Assembly: GCA_001804805.1 (NCBI GenBank) | Contig: MHBH01000017.1 | Coordinates: 62,001-126,000, forward strand | Direction of reading: 5' to 3' | Origin: Lentisphaerae bacterium GWF2_49_21 | Lineage (GTDB): Bacteria > Verrucomicrobiota > Lentisphaeria > Victivallales > GWF2-50-93 | Length of the DNA stretch: 64,000 bases | Part shown: one piece after another, positions 1-9,153 of the stretch | Numbering within the stretch: position 1 is the first letter of the stretch | Layout of the letters: every line of letters starts with the position of its first letter | Position numbers and translations under genes: made by a program | The notes under the pieces: generated by a model | The model's input: the letters and a program-made list of their open reading frames with translations, nothing else | Databases searched by the model: none | What the model was told of the DNA's origin: nothing

Positions 1-345
1 GAGGACGAAGCCAAGGCATTCTGCGGAAGCGATGATCCGGATAAGGCGCTCGAAGTGCTTTCCGGACTCTGCCCTACGGTTGCCGTGAAGCTCGGTAAAA
101 AGGGTGCGCTTCTGAAAAGTTCAGGGAAGACCGCGCGTGTCCAGGCCGAACTCGTCAAGGCAGTCGACACCACTGGTGCCGGAGATCTATGGCAGGCCGG
201 TTTCCTATATGGATTTCTCAATGGCAGCTCGCTAGAGGACTGTGGAAGATTCGGTTCGATACTCGGCGCCGAAGTTGTCCAGGTCGTCGGTGCGTCAATC
301 CCGGAAAAACGCTGGCTGGAGATCAGGAAGCGGATATCAGGCTGA
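1..345 (+). CDS. PfkB-family sugar/nucleoside kinase, C-terminal part
   Basis: The open frame enters from the left edge in frame 1 and ends at the TGA at 343-345, so only the last ~114 residues are present. The segment DTTGAGD followed by a Gly-rich helix is the anion-hole/catalytic-base signature of PfkB kinases, which phosphorylate sugars or nucleosides with ATP in the cytoplasm. The Glu-rich start (EDEAKAF) matches the N-E-D-E region preceding the ATP site in adenosine kinase-like members. The substrate cannot be told from this piece. Confidence 0.85.
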   Translation, partial: EDEAKAFCGSDDPDKALEVLSGLCPTVAVKLGKKGALLKSSGKTARVQAELVKAVDTTGAGDLWQAGFLYGFLNGSSLEDCGRFGSILGAEVVQVVGASIPEKRWLEIRKRISG

Positions 346-431
346 GCATTAATTTCCAGACCTCCCTCTTGAAAATATATTATTCCTGGTTATTTTAAAA
401 GTAAGGAATAACTATAATGTAAGGAGATATC

Positions 432-692
432 ATGATTATCTCAACTCTGACGAGCAAGGGGCAGACTACCATACCAAAGCCGGTAAGAGATGCCTTTCAT
501 CTTAACGCCAATGACAAGATAGCCTACGAGCAGCACGATGATAAGTTCATTATTTATCCTCTGACCGGAGACATTAAATCCTTGCGCGGAAGCCTGAAGG
601 TTTCCGAAAAGCCTATGGATTTCAAGGCAATAAGGAAAAAGGTGATGGACGCCCGGGCAACTGTGTCAGGCAGCAAGAGGAGCAGAGCTTGA
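432..692 (+). CDS. AbrB/MazE-type antitoxin of a VapBC-like pair
   Basis: This 86-residue protein opens with the swapped-hairpin AbrB DNA-binding pattern (TSKGQTTIPKPVRDAF) at residues ~8-24. Family knowledge: such proteins bind both their own promoter and the partner toxin. A strong ribosome site (AAGGAGAT) sits 6 bases before the ATG, and a TATAAT-like hexamer lies at about 412-417. Its stop overlaps the TTG start of the PIN-domain gene by 4 bases (TTGA), which implies coupled translation. The C-terminal ~30 residues are basic and probably contact the toxin. Confidence 0.88.
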   Translation: MIISTLTSKGQTTIPKPVRDAFHLNANDKIAYEQHDDKFIIYPLTGDIKSLRGSLKVSEKPMDFKAIRKKVMDARATVSGSKRSRA

Positions 693-1108
693 AACAAACA
701 CTCATTCTTGACACGAATGTAATAATCAGGTATCTGGTTAACGATGTTCCAAACAAAGCCGATGACTGCGAGAAGCTTTTCAACGACGCCAGGGCTGGCA
801 AGGTGAGGCTCTTTGTTTCAGATATCTGCGTTGCAGAACTTGTTTGGACGCTGAAATCATATTTTCATCTCGACAACGAAGATATCTATGGAAAAACAGT
901 GGCGATAATAAACACTCCCGGATTTTATTTCTCAGATGAAGCACTGCTGCTGGATGCCATAACGAGGCTAAAGGAGAAGAATGTGGACTTCGCAGATGCC
1001 TATAACGCCTCTCTTGCGGCAAGGAATGGCATGAAGATATCCTCCTACGACAGGGATTACAGGAAATTCAGCGATGTCACAGCTGTCGAGCCACCGGATT
1101 TCGAGTGA
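689..1108 (+). CDS. PIN-domain ribonuclease toxin (VapC-like)
   Basis: 139 residues, starting at TTG inside the antitoxin stop. The N-terminal strand LILDTNVIIRYL carries the first acidic residue of a PIN metal site. A second acidic cluster (ICVAELVW) and a third (VDFADAYNASLA, followed by SYDRDYRKF) follow in the usual order. PIN toxins cleave RNA with Mg2+ or Mn2+. Length and gene order (antitoxin first) are normal for VapBC. The specific RNA target is not predictable. Confidence 0.9.
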   Translation: MKQTLILDTNVIIRYLVNDVPNKADDCEKLFNDARAGKVRLFVSDICVAELVWTLKSYFHLDNEDIYGKTVAIINTPGFYFSDEALLLDAITRLKEKNVDFADAYNASLAARNGMKISSYDRDYRKFSDVTAVEPPDFE

Positions 1109-1128
1109 CCGGGAATAATCACGGATCG

Positions 1129-1245
1129 TCATTTTATCTTCTTCGGCTTGCAGAGATGTTTTTTCTTCCTTGAGACTGCGTCGCACTTCTTGCACCTGTA
1201 GTTTCCTTTTACAGGCTTGTCCTCTGATTTTCCATGAAGGCACAT
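1129..1245 (-). CDS. 38-residue Cys/His-rich basic protein, putative zinc ribbon
   Basis: A short reading frame with a good ribosome site (AGGGGG about 10 bases before ATG). The product carries C2, H4, a CKKC pair (C18/C21) and HLC near the end, with many Lys. The spacing suggests a small metal-binding knuckle. It ends 20 bases from the convergent PIN gene. I have a general memory of similar tiny Cys/Lys proteins in PVC-group genomes but cannot verify it, so the function is unknown. Cysteine spacing and the ribosome site argue that it is real despite its size. Confidence 0.65.
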   Translation of the reverse strand: MCLHGKSEDKPVKGNYRCKKCDAVSRKKKHLCKPKKIK

Positions 1246-1347
1246 TTTTGTTTTCCCCCTTTATATTTTCCTGAATCAATATAACTTACACGTCGGTTGA
1301 TTACATCCATTTAATTCATTAATAAATCTGAACTTTACGGAGCGAAT

Positions 1348-3807
1348 ATGAAAAGTGCATACAGGCATTTTACAAAGCCTTCCAAGTCGGTGGAGCAGCG
1401 TGTTGAAAAAATACTTAAGACGCTGACGCTCGAGGAAAAAATCGATCTCATCGGAGGAGTTGACAAGGGGACGCGTGAAATTAAAGGCAAATTCCCGGAG
1501 ATCAAATTCGCGGACGGACCGGTCGGTGTCCACTGGTGGCGCGATAATTCAACGGCATATCCTGCGCTGATAGCACTTGCGTCATCCTGGGACAAGGAGC
1601 TTTCATACAAGGTTGGCTGGGCGCTCGGACGCGACTGCCGCGCCGTAGGCGTCAATGTCCTGCTTGCGCCGGGAGTCAACATCTACCGTTCCGCGATCTG
1701 CGGACGCAACTTCGAATATCTCGGTGAAGATCCGGTGCTCGCCTCAAAGATGGTCGTACCCTACATCAAAGGGCTCCAGGACATGGGTGTGTCCGCGACG
1801 GTCAAGCATTTTGCCGTGAACAACCAGGAATACAGCCGTCACCATGTGAGTTCCGATGCAGACGAGCGTACACTCCGCGAAATATATCTGCCTGCATTCA
1901 AGGCTGCCGTCGAGGAGGCCGGCACAGGGGCGCTCATGACTGCGTATAATCTTGTCAACGGCCAGCACTGTTCTGAGAACGACTGGCTCATAAACCAGCT
2001 GCTCAAAGGCGAATGGAAGTTCGACGGTGTCGCAATGTCCGACTGGTGTTCCGTGTACAGTGCCGTCGGTCCTGCAAATGCGGGGCTCGATCTTGAAATG
2101 CCAACCGGAAAATATTTCAACAGGGAAAAGCTCCTTCCGGCAATTGCGAATGGACTTGTAACAGAAGAGACAATCAACGACAAGATCCGCAGGCTCATCA
2201 GGCTCGCAGTCTGTTTCGGCTGGCTTGACAGGCCGCAGAAGCTCCTCGATATCCCCATGGATGATCCGGAAACTGCGAAGGTCGCACTCGAAGTCTCGCG
2301 CAGGGGGACGGTTCTCCTTAAGAATTCTGATAATACTCTTCCGATAAGCAAAGGCAAAATCAGAAAGATAGCAGTTGTCGGATACCATGCGGGAAATCCC
2401 GTCGTCTGCGGTGGTGGAAGTGCATATACGCCTCCCAACCATGTGACAACGCTCTTGGACGGTCTCAGGAAGGAAGCTGGGAATGACGTGGAGATTGTCT
2501 ATGAACGCGCACTGAATCCCATGAGGCACCGTGAATCATTCACCAACTCCGAGTTCTTCGCTCCCGACGGCAGGCTTGGACTTTTTGCCGAGTATTTCAA
2601 CAACGGTGATTTTGCCGGTGAACCGGCACTCGTCAGACTTGAAGAAAAAATCAACAACTACTGGGGGCCGAAGAAGCCGGCGGAAAATATTCTCGACAAC
2701 TATTCCGTCAGATGGACCGGGGAGATCAGGCCGCATCTGGATGCGGAATATGTCTTCTACCTGCATGCGGTCGATGGAATATACAAGGCATGGGTTGACA
2801 ACAAGGTGGTCTTTGATTCGAACAACCAGGTCAGGAGTACCCTGCAGAGATCCATTGTCCATCTGAAGGGTGGTGAAAGCCATAAGATACGCGTGGAATA
2901 TGTCCAGTCTCCGGGCTGGAACATCCTTGGATTCGGATGGGAAAGCAATGATCTTGTGAGGATTGAATATGAGAGGGCGATGTCGATTGTAAAGAATGCA
3001 GACATGGTCATACTCAGTACCGGATATACGAACGAGACTGAAGGCGAGGGGCATGATCGCAAGTTCACGCTGCCGGACGACGAGATAAGGCTGATAAAGG
3101 ATGTCACTTCAATCAATTCAAATGTCGTTGCCGTCGTCTATGCCGGAGGAAATGTCGAAATGGAAAGCTGGCTGGAAAAGGTCAACGCGCTCCTGTATGT
3201 CTGGTATCCGGGACAGGAGGGTGGAGCCGCCATTTCCGAAATACTCTTCGGCAAGACAAATCCTTCCGGGAAACTCCCCGCCACCTTCGAGAGCAAGCCG
3301 GAAGATCGCTCATCCTTCAACTGCTACAACGATGATGACAAGGACAACCGTATCCAGATGGCTGACGGAGTCATGACCGGATATCGGCATTTTGACTCCA
3401 GGAAGATCAAGCCGTTGTTCCCCTTCGGTTTTGGTTTGAGCTATACTGCATTCAATTATGGCAATTTCAGGATGTCGGCCAATAAGATGAAGTCAACAGG
3501 GAAAATCCGGCTTTCATTCAATATCACAAATACAGGAGGGATGGCCGGAGCTGAAAGCTGCCAGCTGTATATCGGAGATGTCGAGGCATCGCTTCTGCGT
3601 CCAGTAAAGGAACTGAAGGATTTCGCAAGGGTGGAACTCCAGCCCGGAGAATCGAAGACCATAAATTTCGATATCACAGTTTCCATGCTGAGATATTTCA
3701 ATCCGGACCTGAAGAAATGGATTGCGGAACCCGGTGACTTCAAAGCCTATCTGGGCGCTTCCTGTGAAGACATCAAGTTTGTTGAAACGTTCAAGCTGGT
3801 AAAATAA
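1348..3807 (+). CDS. Glycoside hydrolase family 3 with PA14 insertion (beta-glucosidase-like)
   Basis: 819 residues. The N-terminal (beta/alpha)8 domain begins near LTLEEKIDLIGG and contains the conserved KHFAVNNQE segment. The nucleophile is in VAMSDW, giving Asp232. The second alpha/beta domain is interrupted at about residues 408-535 by a PA14-like beta domain (GLFAEYFNNGDFAG ... NILGFGW), as in GH3 beta-glucosidases where it shapes the aglycone pocket. A C-terminal fibronectin-III-like domain lies at ~715-810. No signal peptide is visible, so it probably acts in the cytoplasm on imported oligosaccharides. The ATG at 1348 follows a GGAG ribosome site. Substrate class (gluco/xylo) is open. 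Confidence 0.92.
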   Translation: MKSAYRHFTKPSKSVEQRVEKILKTLTLEEKIDLIGGVDKGTREIKGKFPEIKFADGPVGVHWWRDNSTAYPALIALASSWDKELSYKVGWALGRDCRAVGVNVLLAPGVNIYRSAICGRNFEYLGEDPVLASKMVVPYIKGLQDMGVSATVKHFAVNNQEYSRHHVSSDADERTLREIYLPAFKAAVEEAGTGALMTAYNLVNGQHCSENDWLINQLLKGEWKFDGVAMSDWCSVYSAVGPANAGLDLEMPTGKYFNREKLLPAIANGLVTEETINDKIRRLIRLAVCFGWLDRPQKLLDIPMDDPETAKVALEVSRRGTVLLKNSDNTLPISKGKIRKIAVVGYHAGNPVVCGGGSAYTPPNHVTTLLDGLRKEAGNDVEIVYERALNPMRHRESFTNSEFFAPDGRLGLFAEYFNNGDFAGEPALVRLEEKINNYWGPKKPAENILDNYSVRWTGEIRPHLDAEYVFYLHAVDGIYKAWVDNKVVFDSNNQVRSTLQRSIVHLKGGESHKIRVEYVQSPGWNILGFGWESNDLVRIEYERAMSIVKNADMVILSTGYTNETEGEGHDRKFTLPDDEIRLIKDVTSINSNVVAVVYAGGNVEMESWLEKVNALLYVWYPGQEGGAAISEILFGKTNPSGKLPATFESKPEDRSSFNCYNDDDKDNRIQMADGVMTGYRHFDSRKIKPLFPFGFGLSYTAFNYGNFRMSANKMKSTGKIRLSFNITNTGGMAGAESCQLYIGDVEASLLRPVKELKDFARVELQPGESKTINFDITVSMLRYFNPDLKKWIAEPGDFKAYLGASCEDIKFVETFKLVK

Positions 3808-3844
3808 ATTTTTGCCTGCAAAAATTTATAATATGAAAGGACCG

Positions 3845-6424
3845 ATGAATATGGAGAATGCAAAACCTGTACGTGCCCTTGCTTTCGCTGCGGTATCTTT
3901 GATAATGACTATCTGTGGCTGTTCGGCTGGGCCGGAAAAATCCGCTTCACCTGAAACTCCTGCGGTAAAAGTCCAGCATAGGGAATTCCTCTTTGGTGCA
4001 GACTTCAATCCCAAGGCTCCTGACAACATAAAAAATCTTTTCTATGAGACAGGCATGAACTGCATCCGCATGACCGGCGGCGGTTATTCATGGGCCGCAG
4101 ACATGCACAAGAAGATAGCGGACGAATTTGAAGCACGCGGCTTGAAGGTCTACATGCAGCTGGGCAGTCATTATCCGTCGGCGGACTATTTCCAGTTCAA
4201 GGACGCTTGGTTTGTCGATCAGGATGGCAAGACAGGAGTTGAAGACAGGAACGCCTGGTCGATCTCTTATGGAAATGACCACTGGCCCCAGTATTCCTAT
4301 ACATCTGACAAGACCAAGGCCAAATTCACACAGGACTTCAAGAAATATGTCGATGTGTTTTCCAAGAATCGCAACATTGCCGGCGTGATTCTGCACAACG
4401 AGCCTGGATTTTTCTGGCAGAACGACAGGCTGTTCGACTATAACCCGGCGACAATCGAGAAATACCGGACTTGGCTGGAAGGCCGCTATCCGACAATCGG
4501 CGACCTCAATTCACAATGGAAGGGAACGTCGGCAAACGGGGTGGTTTCCGACTCGAAAAACGCATATGCGAAATTCGCAGACATAACTCCTCCTGGAAAA
4601 CCGCCGGTGCAGAATATCGCAGCCTGGCTCGAATGGCGCAGGTTCAGCGTTGAAACTATCGCGGATTTCATGAAATGGGAATCAGAGCTGTCCTCCTCCC
4701 TACGCAAGGCTCTCCCGCGCACGACAAACATGGATGGCCCTCTCACCCACTGGTATGGCTACCGCTGCGCGGACAACCAGGCATACAGCAAGGCCATGGA
4801 CAATGCCGGGATAGACATCTATCCGACGGAATGGACCGACAGGGACTTCGTACCATATTCCATGGACATGCTGATGGGGGTCGCCCAGAACCGCGAAGGG
4901 CATGTCCTCGAATGCGACATCTTCAGCTCAAAGCTCTGGAAGAACCTTTCTGAAACGCAGCGCGCAAGACTGCTTACCGCAGAGCTATGGTCGTTCATCG
5001 GACACGGCGCATCATGCATCCTTGTATGGGGTTTTGACAGAGGGGACAACTTCAATCTTACTTCCGGCGAATTCAACGAGCGCGTGCTTGTCTGCAGGGA
5101 CATAGCGCATTATACGAAGATGATCGGCATCGGCAGTTTTGCAAGAAGACCTTCCCAGGTTGCTGTATGCGTTGATCCCGATTCATATCTTTATCTTTCG
5201 GGACTTGAAAAGAAACCGCATCAGGACACTTCCGCCCTTGATTCTGAAAACCATGGGGTTCATGCAGCTCTTTTGAGCGCGGGGATCCAGTCAGACGTGA
5301 TCTTTACGGCGCAGCTCCGGGACGAGGCGGCAAAGAAATACAAGGCGCTGGTGCTTCCTTCTGCGATGATGATGGATCCGGAGATAGCTGAGACCCTGAA
5401 GGAGTATGTGCTGGCAGGAGGCATGGTGATCGCCGATGCGCCTTTTGCCATCATGGACAGATGGGGCAAGCCTTCCGATTACAAGCCCAACAGCGGATTG
5501 AACCAGCATTTCGGAATAGACTACGACAACAAGGGTGAAGCGTTGACCTCGGGCGTGATCAACACCCCCCAGGGAAAGATACCGGTGGCTCCTCCTATAG
5601 AAAATCTTACGCTGCTGAGCGCCAAGGTCCTGGGCACGTTGGAAAATGGAAAACCCGGTCTTACTTCGAAGACAACAGGGAAAGGTACAGCGGTCTTTTT
5701 CACTGGACGCGTCGGTACGGCATATATGAACAATCCGGAAGGAAATGCCCTTGGCGATTCATTGAAGTGTATTTTAAGCTCCGTCCCGCCTTTCATCGAA
5801 GTTTCTCCGGTTGGCGCCAGGAAGCTGGATTGTTCAAGCCTTGAGGATGCCAACGGTAATCTTCTCATTGTTGCAGCAACGCAGGGGGCAAAGGGGAAGA
5901 TGTCAGAGGAAATAAAGGACGTCAAAATTGGCATCCCCTGTGAAAATCCCACAACCTTCAGAAGCGCCTTCATCCTTCAGCCCACGAAAAATGATAATGG
6001 TATTGTCAGAAGCGGACCGGAAGCTGTAAAGATCTCTACGGATGCGAAGAAGCTCTCCATTTCAATCGGAGATGTAGTTTCGGCAACACAGTTGCTGCTT
6101 GCAAAGGACATGGGGCCGCTGCTCTCCGCCGAAGCGCTTTCACTGCTGAAGAAAGGACAGGAGGCCGAGATCAAGATCACATGCCACAATCCGTCGTCTA
6201 AGAAACTTGATGGCGCTCTTCATCTCAAGCTGCCTGCGGGATTTTCGGAAATTGGCGGAAAGACAAAGATATCCGTCGAACCTTATGGACAGCAGGCTGT
6301 CGTGCTCAAGTTCAAGGTTGATTCCGACAAGGCGATCGACCGTGCTCCAATCAGTGCTGTCCTGACATCTGCTTCAGTTCCCGCCGGAATTCCATCGGTG
6401 CCGGTTGATGTGAAGGTGGAGTAG
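3845..6424 (+). CDS. GH42-like beta-galactosidase-type lipoprotein
   Basis: The start at 3845 is chosen because AAAGG lies just upstream; a longer reading from TTG 3812 adds no recognisable sequence. The N-terminus has a hydrophobic stretch ending in a lipobox-like TICGC, so it is probably a lipoprotein. The catalytic barrel resembles GH42: LHNEPG places the acid/base at Glu186, followed by the typical WLEGRYPTIGDLNSQWKGT helix. A class I glutamine amidotransferase-like trimerisation domain follows (LVLPSAMMMDPEIAETLKEY, ~residues 500-560), then beta-rich C-terminal domains. It starts 37 bases after the GH3 gene and is likely co-transcribed. Exact substrate unknown. Confidence 0.8.
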   Translation: MNMENAKPVRALAFAAVSLIMTICGCSAGPEKSASPETPAVKVQHREFLFGADFNPKAPDNIKNLFYETGMNCIRMTGGGYSWAADMHKKIADEFEARGLKVYMQLGSHYPSADYFQFKDAWFVDQDGKTGVEDRNAWSISYGNDHWPQYSYTSDKTKAKFTQDFKKYVDVFSKNRNIAGVILHNEPGFFWQNDRLFDYNPATIEKYRTWLEGRYPTIGDLNSQWKGTSANGVVSDSKNAYAKFADITPPGKPPVQNIAAWLEWRRFSVETIADFMKWESELSSSLRKALPRTTNMDGPLTHWYGYRCADNQAYSKAMDNAGIDIYPTEWTDRDFVPYSMDMLMGVAQNREGHVLECDIFSSKLWKNLSETQRARLLTAELWSFIGHGASCILVWGFDRGDNFNLTSGEFNERVLVCRDIAHYTKMIGIGSFARRPSQVAVCVDPDSYLYLSGLEKKPHQDTSALDSENHGVHAALLSAGIQSDVIFTAQLRDEAAKKYKALVLPSAMMMDPEIAETLKEYVLAGGMVIADAPFAIMDRWGKPSDYKPNSGLNQHFGIDYDNKGEALTSGVINTPQGKIPVAPPIENLTLLSAKVLGTLENGKPGLTSKTTGKGTAVFFTGRVGTAYMNNPEGNALGDSLKCILSSVPPFIEVSPVGARKLDCSSLEDANGNLLIVAATQGAKGKMSEEIKDVKIGIPCENPTTFRSAFILQPTKNDNGIVRSGPEAVKISTDAKKLSISIGDVVSATQLLLAKDMGPLLSAEALSLLKKGQEAEIKITCHNPSSKKLDGALHLKLPAGFSEIGGKTKISVEPYGQQAVVLKFKVDSDKAIDRAPISAVLTSASVPAGIPSVPVDVKVE

Positions 6425-6704
6425 GGAAGGGTTTCTTGATTTATCCGGCAGTCATACGGGGGAGCCCTCCGATGGAGCTTGTCGGACTTGGAAATGAGTT
6501 TACATCTTCTTCATCCTTCCAGTCATAGGCTGATCCTTGACTTTCCCCTTCCGGATGGTCTATTTTTAAGTGCATAGGGTGATTTACCCTAAGCATTATA
6601 TACATATGGTGACAGGCTTGAGGCTAAATCCGGGGCGGGAATTATATAATTGTCATCCCCCTGCTTATGAGGAATCACATAATAATAAGTTAGGTGTCTG
6701 TATT
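6425..6704. other. Intergenic region before the lipoprotein gene
   Basis: About 280 bases without a convincing gene. It contains a small hairpin (AGGGT-GATTT-ACCCT, about 6576-6590), an AT palindrome (AATTATATAATT, about 6640) and, at its end, GTTAGGTGTC (6689-6698), the left arm of an inverted repeat that frames the next gene. No clear promoter was picked out. Confidence 0.5.
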
Positions 6705-7124
6705 ATGTCACTTCCAAACAAATACTATTTGATCGTCTTTCTGACACTAACGAGTATCTTGACGTCCTGTGCCGCTGAGACCACCCTCACGAATCAACCC
6801 CCTGTTGCGAACATTGTCCGCTTTGAGGTGGCGCAGATGCCGTCGAAGGTAGCGGTATGGCGACAGATGCCGAGTGCAGACGGGGAGTTCGTTCTGTCTG
6901 CAGTTCAGAACTTACAGGAGTGGCGTCCAAAATCGCAGGGCGAGGTTCTCATACCACCAAATAATTTTGCCGTGCGTGCAGTTACCAAGGAAGGCGCATA
7001 CTATTACATGACATTCACCACTCGTGCGGAGTTGGTTTGGATTGGCAGTCGGCTATTGGATGTTCCGACTTCGAGTTCTACACAGATTGTTCAGAAAGTG
7101 GAAAGTGTATTGAAAAACAAATAA
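6705..7124 (+). CDS. Small lipoprotein of unknown function, cassette-like setting
   Basis: 139 residues from ATG 6705; upstream in-frame codons look non-coding. The leader MSLPNKYYLIVFLTLTSILTSC is a classic lipoprotein signal with lipobox LTSC. The mature part has no family I recognise (a predicted small beta domain; WRQMPSADGEF and LVWIGSRLLDVP stand out). It is framed tightly by an inverted repeat: GTTAGGTGTC ends 6 bases before the ATG and GACACCTAAC starts 11 bases after the stop. In IUPAC terms the arms are GTTRRRY and RYYYAAC, the core and first inner site of integron gene cassettes. Neighbours on both sides are unrelated. Confidence 0.75.
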   Translation: MSLPNKYYLIVFLTLTSILTSCAAETTLTNQPPVANIVRFEVAQMPSKVAVWRQMPSADGEFVLSAVQNLQEWRPKSQGEVLIPPNNFAVRAVTKEGAYYYMTFTTRAELVWIGSRLLDVPTSSSTQIVQKVESVLKNK

Positions 7125-7135
7125 AAACAAATGGC

Positions 7136-7191
7136 GACACCTAACAAAAACAGATGCATCTAATCCGTCTCCGCCGGATAGATAATCTCGG
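7136..7191 (+). repeat. attC-like remnant downstream of the lipoprotein gene
   Basis: ACCTAAC (7139-7145) fits RYYYAAC and, with the preceding GAC, is the exact reverse complement of GTTAGGTGTC at 6689-6698. It is followed by an imperfect hairpin, ATCTAATCCG ... CGGATAGAT, with one unpaired base, as in attC folds. A closing GTTRRRY is not found in the following 150 bases, so if this is an attC its right end is lost. Confidence 0.4.
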
Positions 7192-7312
7192 GACGTTCCT
7201 CTCATTTGAACTGCTGGAATATGGGTTCGTGAACTTGGATTTTGCCTGATGAGCTATAAATTCGTGATGCTGGTTAATCGGCTGATAAAATCAAAACTCC
7301 AGCACATGACTT

Positions 7313-9097
7313 ATGCCCCATAAAAAAGAAAAAATAGATTTCAAGTACAACCTGTCGGTCTACTACACATTCATCAGGCCATACCTGTGGCTTGCGGCCC
7401 TGGTGCTTGTCGTGAATTTTGTTTTCGAGCTGAGCCTTACACTCGACAAGATCCTGTTCAAGTTCGTAGTGGACGATGGCACAAGATTCGTCGCGGGAAC
7501 TCTGTCCCGGGACGATTTCGTGCCTGGGCTTGTCAAAATCGGCATTATCTTCCTGGTAATCGTGGCCGGACGCTCGGTCTTCCGTTTCCTGCAGCTGCAT
7601 TTCACGAATCGGCTTGAAGCGAAGATGATATTCGACATGAAACAGCGCTATTTCGGACATCTCATCCTCTTGTCACATGATTTCCATACCTCCCACAAGT
7701 CCGGCTCCATGATCGCGCGTCTTTCGCGCGGAGCCCGGGCGATTGAAATGTTCACGGATGTCGCAATATTCGAATTCGCCCCGTTTGTCTTCCAGTTCGT
7801 TGTTGTCTCGGTCTCCATGGCATACTTCAGTACGACGTATATGTATGTAGCCCTTGGCACATCTGTCGTCTTCCTGATATTCAGCCTTTACATGCAGCAG
7901 ATCGAGATGAGATATACGCTTGTAGAGAACAATGCTGATGATGCAGAGAAGGGATTCATTGGCGATGTCTTCACGAATGTCGATGCCATCAAATACTACG
8001 GGAAGGAACGGGTGATAGGCTCAAGGTATGATGGCAAGGCCGGTGCCACACGCGATGCGCAGAGGGCGCACTGGGATGTTGGACGATACACCTGGCTCGG
8101 ACAGAACACAATTATTGGAATTGGAACATTCCTCATGGTCCTCTTCCCGATACGGGATCTTATCGCAGGAAGCATTACCATAGGAAGCGTCGTGTTCCTC
8201 TTCACCACATATGGCAATCTTACAAATCCTCTCCATGGTTTTGTGCGCGGCGTCCGAAACTTCTACAGGGCGATGGCTGATTTCGAATCCCTCTTCCGCT
8301 ATGGTAAAATCTCGCAGACGGTCAAGGATGAAAAGAATGCCGCGCCAATCATGATAGGAAAGGGGACCGTTGAATTCCGGAACGTCACATTCTCGTACAA
8401 TTCCAAGCGCGACGTTGTTCAGGATTTCAATCTGAGCATAAAGTCGGGAGAGAAAGTTGCGCTGGTGGGGCACTCCGGCAGCGGCAAGACTACTGTCGTA
8501 AAGCTGCTCTACAGGTTTTATGATGTTACAAAAGGTGAAATACTGATTGATGGGGCGGATGTCCGGACGGTCGCCCAGGAATCACTCCGCAGCGAGATGT
8601 CGATAGTGCCGCAGGAATGCGTCCTCTTCGACGACACCATCTACAACAATGTCGCATTCTCAAAGCCCGATGCCTCCCAGGAGGAAGTCATGCAGGCCTT
8701 GAAATTCGCCCAGATTGACCGCATAATCGAGGAATTCCCTGACAAGGAGCATACGATAGTCGGGGAGCGCGGCGTCAAGCTTTCCGGTGGTGAGAAGCAG
8801 CGCGTCTCCATTGCCCGTGCGATTCTCGCAAACAAGAGGATCATCGTGCTTGATGAGGCGACCTCCTCGCTTGATTCCTTGACCGAAAGCGAGATCCAGC
8901 GCGATCTTGCGGCGCTCCTCAGCGGACGCACCTCGATAATCATCGCCCACAGGCTGTCAACTATCATGAAGGCCGACAGGGTCATTGTCCTGCACAGGGG
9001 GAAGATTGTGGAGGAAGGGACGCATTCCGAGCTTGTCGCGAAGAACGGCCACTATCACAAGCTCTGGGAGCTCCAGCGCAACGGATATATCGTGTGA
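7313..9097 (+). CDS. ABC transporter, fused permease and ATPase (MsbA/exporter type)
   Basis: 594 residues: an N-terminal six-helix membrane domain (~30-320) followed by a nucleotide-binding domain. Walker A GHSGSGKTT is at residues 386-394, the signature LSGGEKQR near 490, Walker B IIVLDEATSSLD directly after, and the H-loop in IIIAHRLS. Half-size exporters of this type dimerise to move lipids, peptides or drugs out of the cytoplasm. The N-terminal architecture resembles the Atm1/heavy-metal-tolerance-like group as much as MsbA. It has no operon partner: the next gene is separated by 550 bases of repeats. Confidence 0.9.
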   Translation: MPHKKEKIDFKYNLSVYYTFIRPYLWLAALVLVVNFVFELSLTLDKILFKFVVDDGTRFVAGTLSRDDFVPGLVKIGIIFLVIVAGRSVFRFLQLHFTNRLEAKMIFDMKQRYFGHLILLSHDFHTSHKSGSMIARLSRGARAIEMFTDVAIFEFAPFVFQFVVVSVSMAYFSTTYMYVALGTSVVFLIFSLYMQQIEMRYTLVENNADDAEKGFIGDVFTNVDAIKYYGKERVIGSRYDGKAGATRDAQRAHWDVGRYTWLGQNTIIGIGTFLMVLFPIRDLIAGSITIGSVVFLFTTYGNLTNPLHGFVRGVRNFYRAMADFESLFRYGKISQTVKDEKNAAPIMIGKGTVEFRNVTFSYNSKRDVVQDFNLSIKSGEKVALVGHSGSGKTTVVKLLYRFYDVTKGEILIDGADVRTVAQESLRSEMSIVPQECVLFDDTIYNNVAFSKPDASQEEVMQALKFAQIDRIIEEFPDKEHTIVGERGVKLSGGEKQRVSIARAILANKRIIVLDEATSSLDSLTESEIQRDLAALLSGRTSIIIAHRLSTIMKADRVIVLHRGKIVEEGTHSELVAKNGHYHKLWELQRNGYIV

Positions 9098-9153
9098 AAG
9101 AAAATGTTGCAGTGCGTCAGTCTTCCTAAAACCGCGGGGTATCACCCAGCGTC

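Noticed and set aside
1744-2529. 261-codon frame antisense to the GH3 gene
   Set aside because: Lies wholly inside a well-supported gene on the other strand and has no recognisable domain; explained by codon composition.
3812-3844. Earlier TTG start for the GH42-like lipoprotein
   Set aside because: It would put 11 unrelated residues before the signal sequence and lacks a ribosome site, whereas ATG 3845 has AAAGG upstream.
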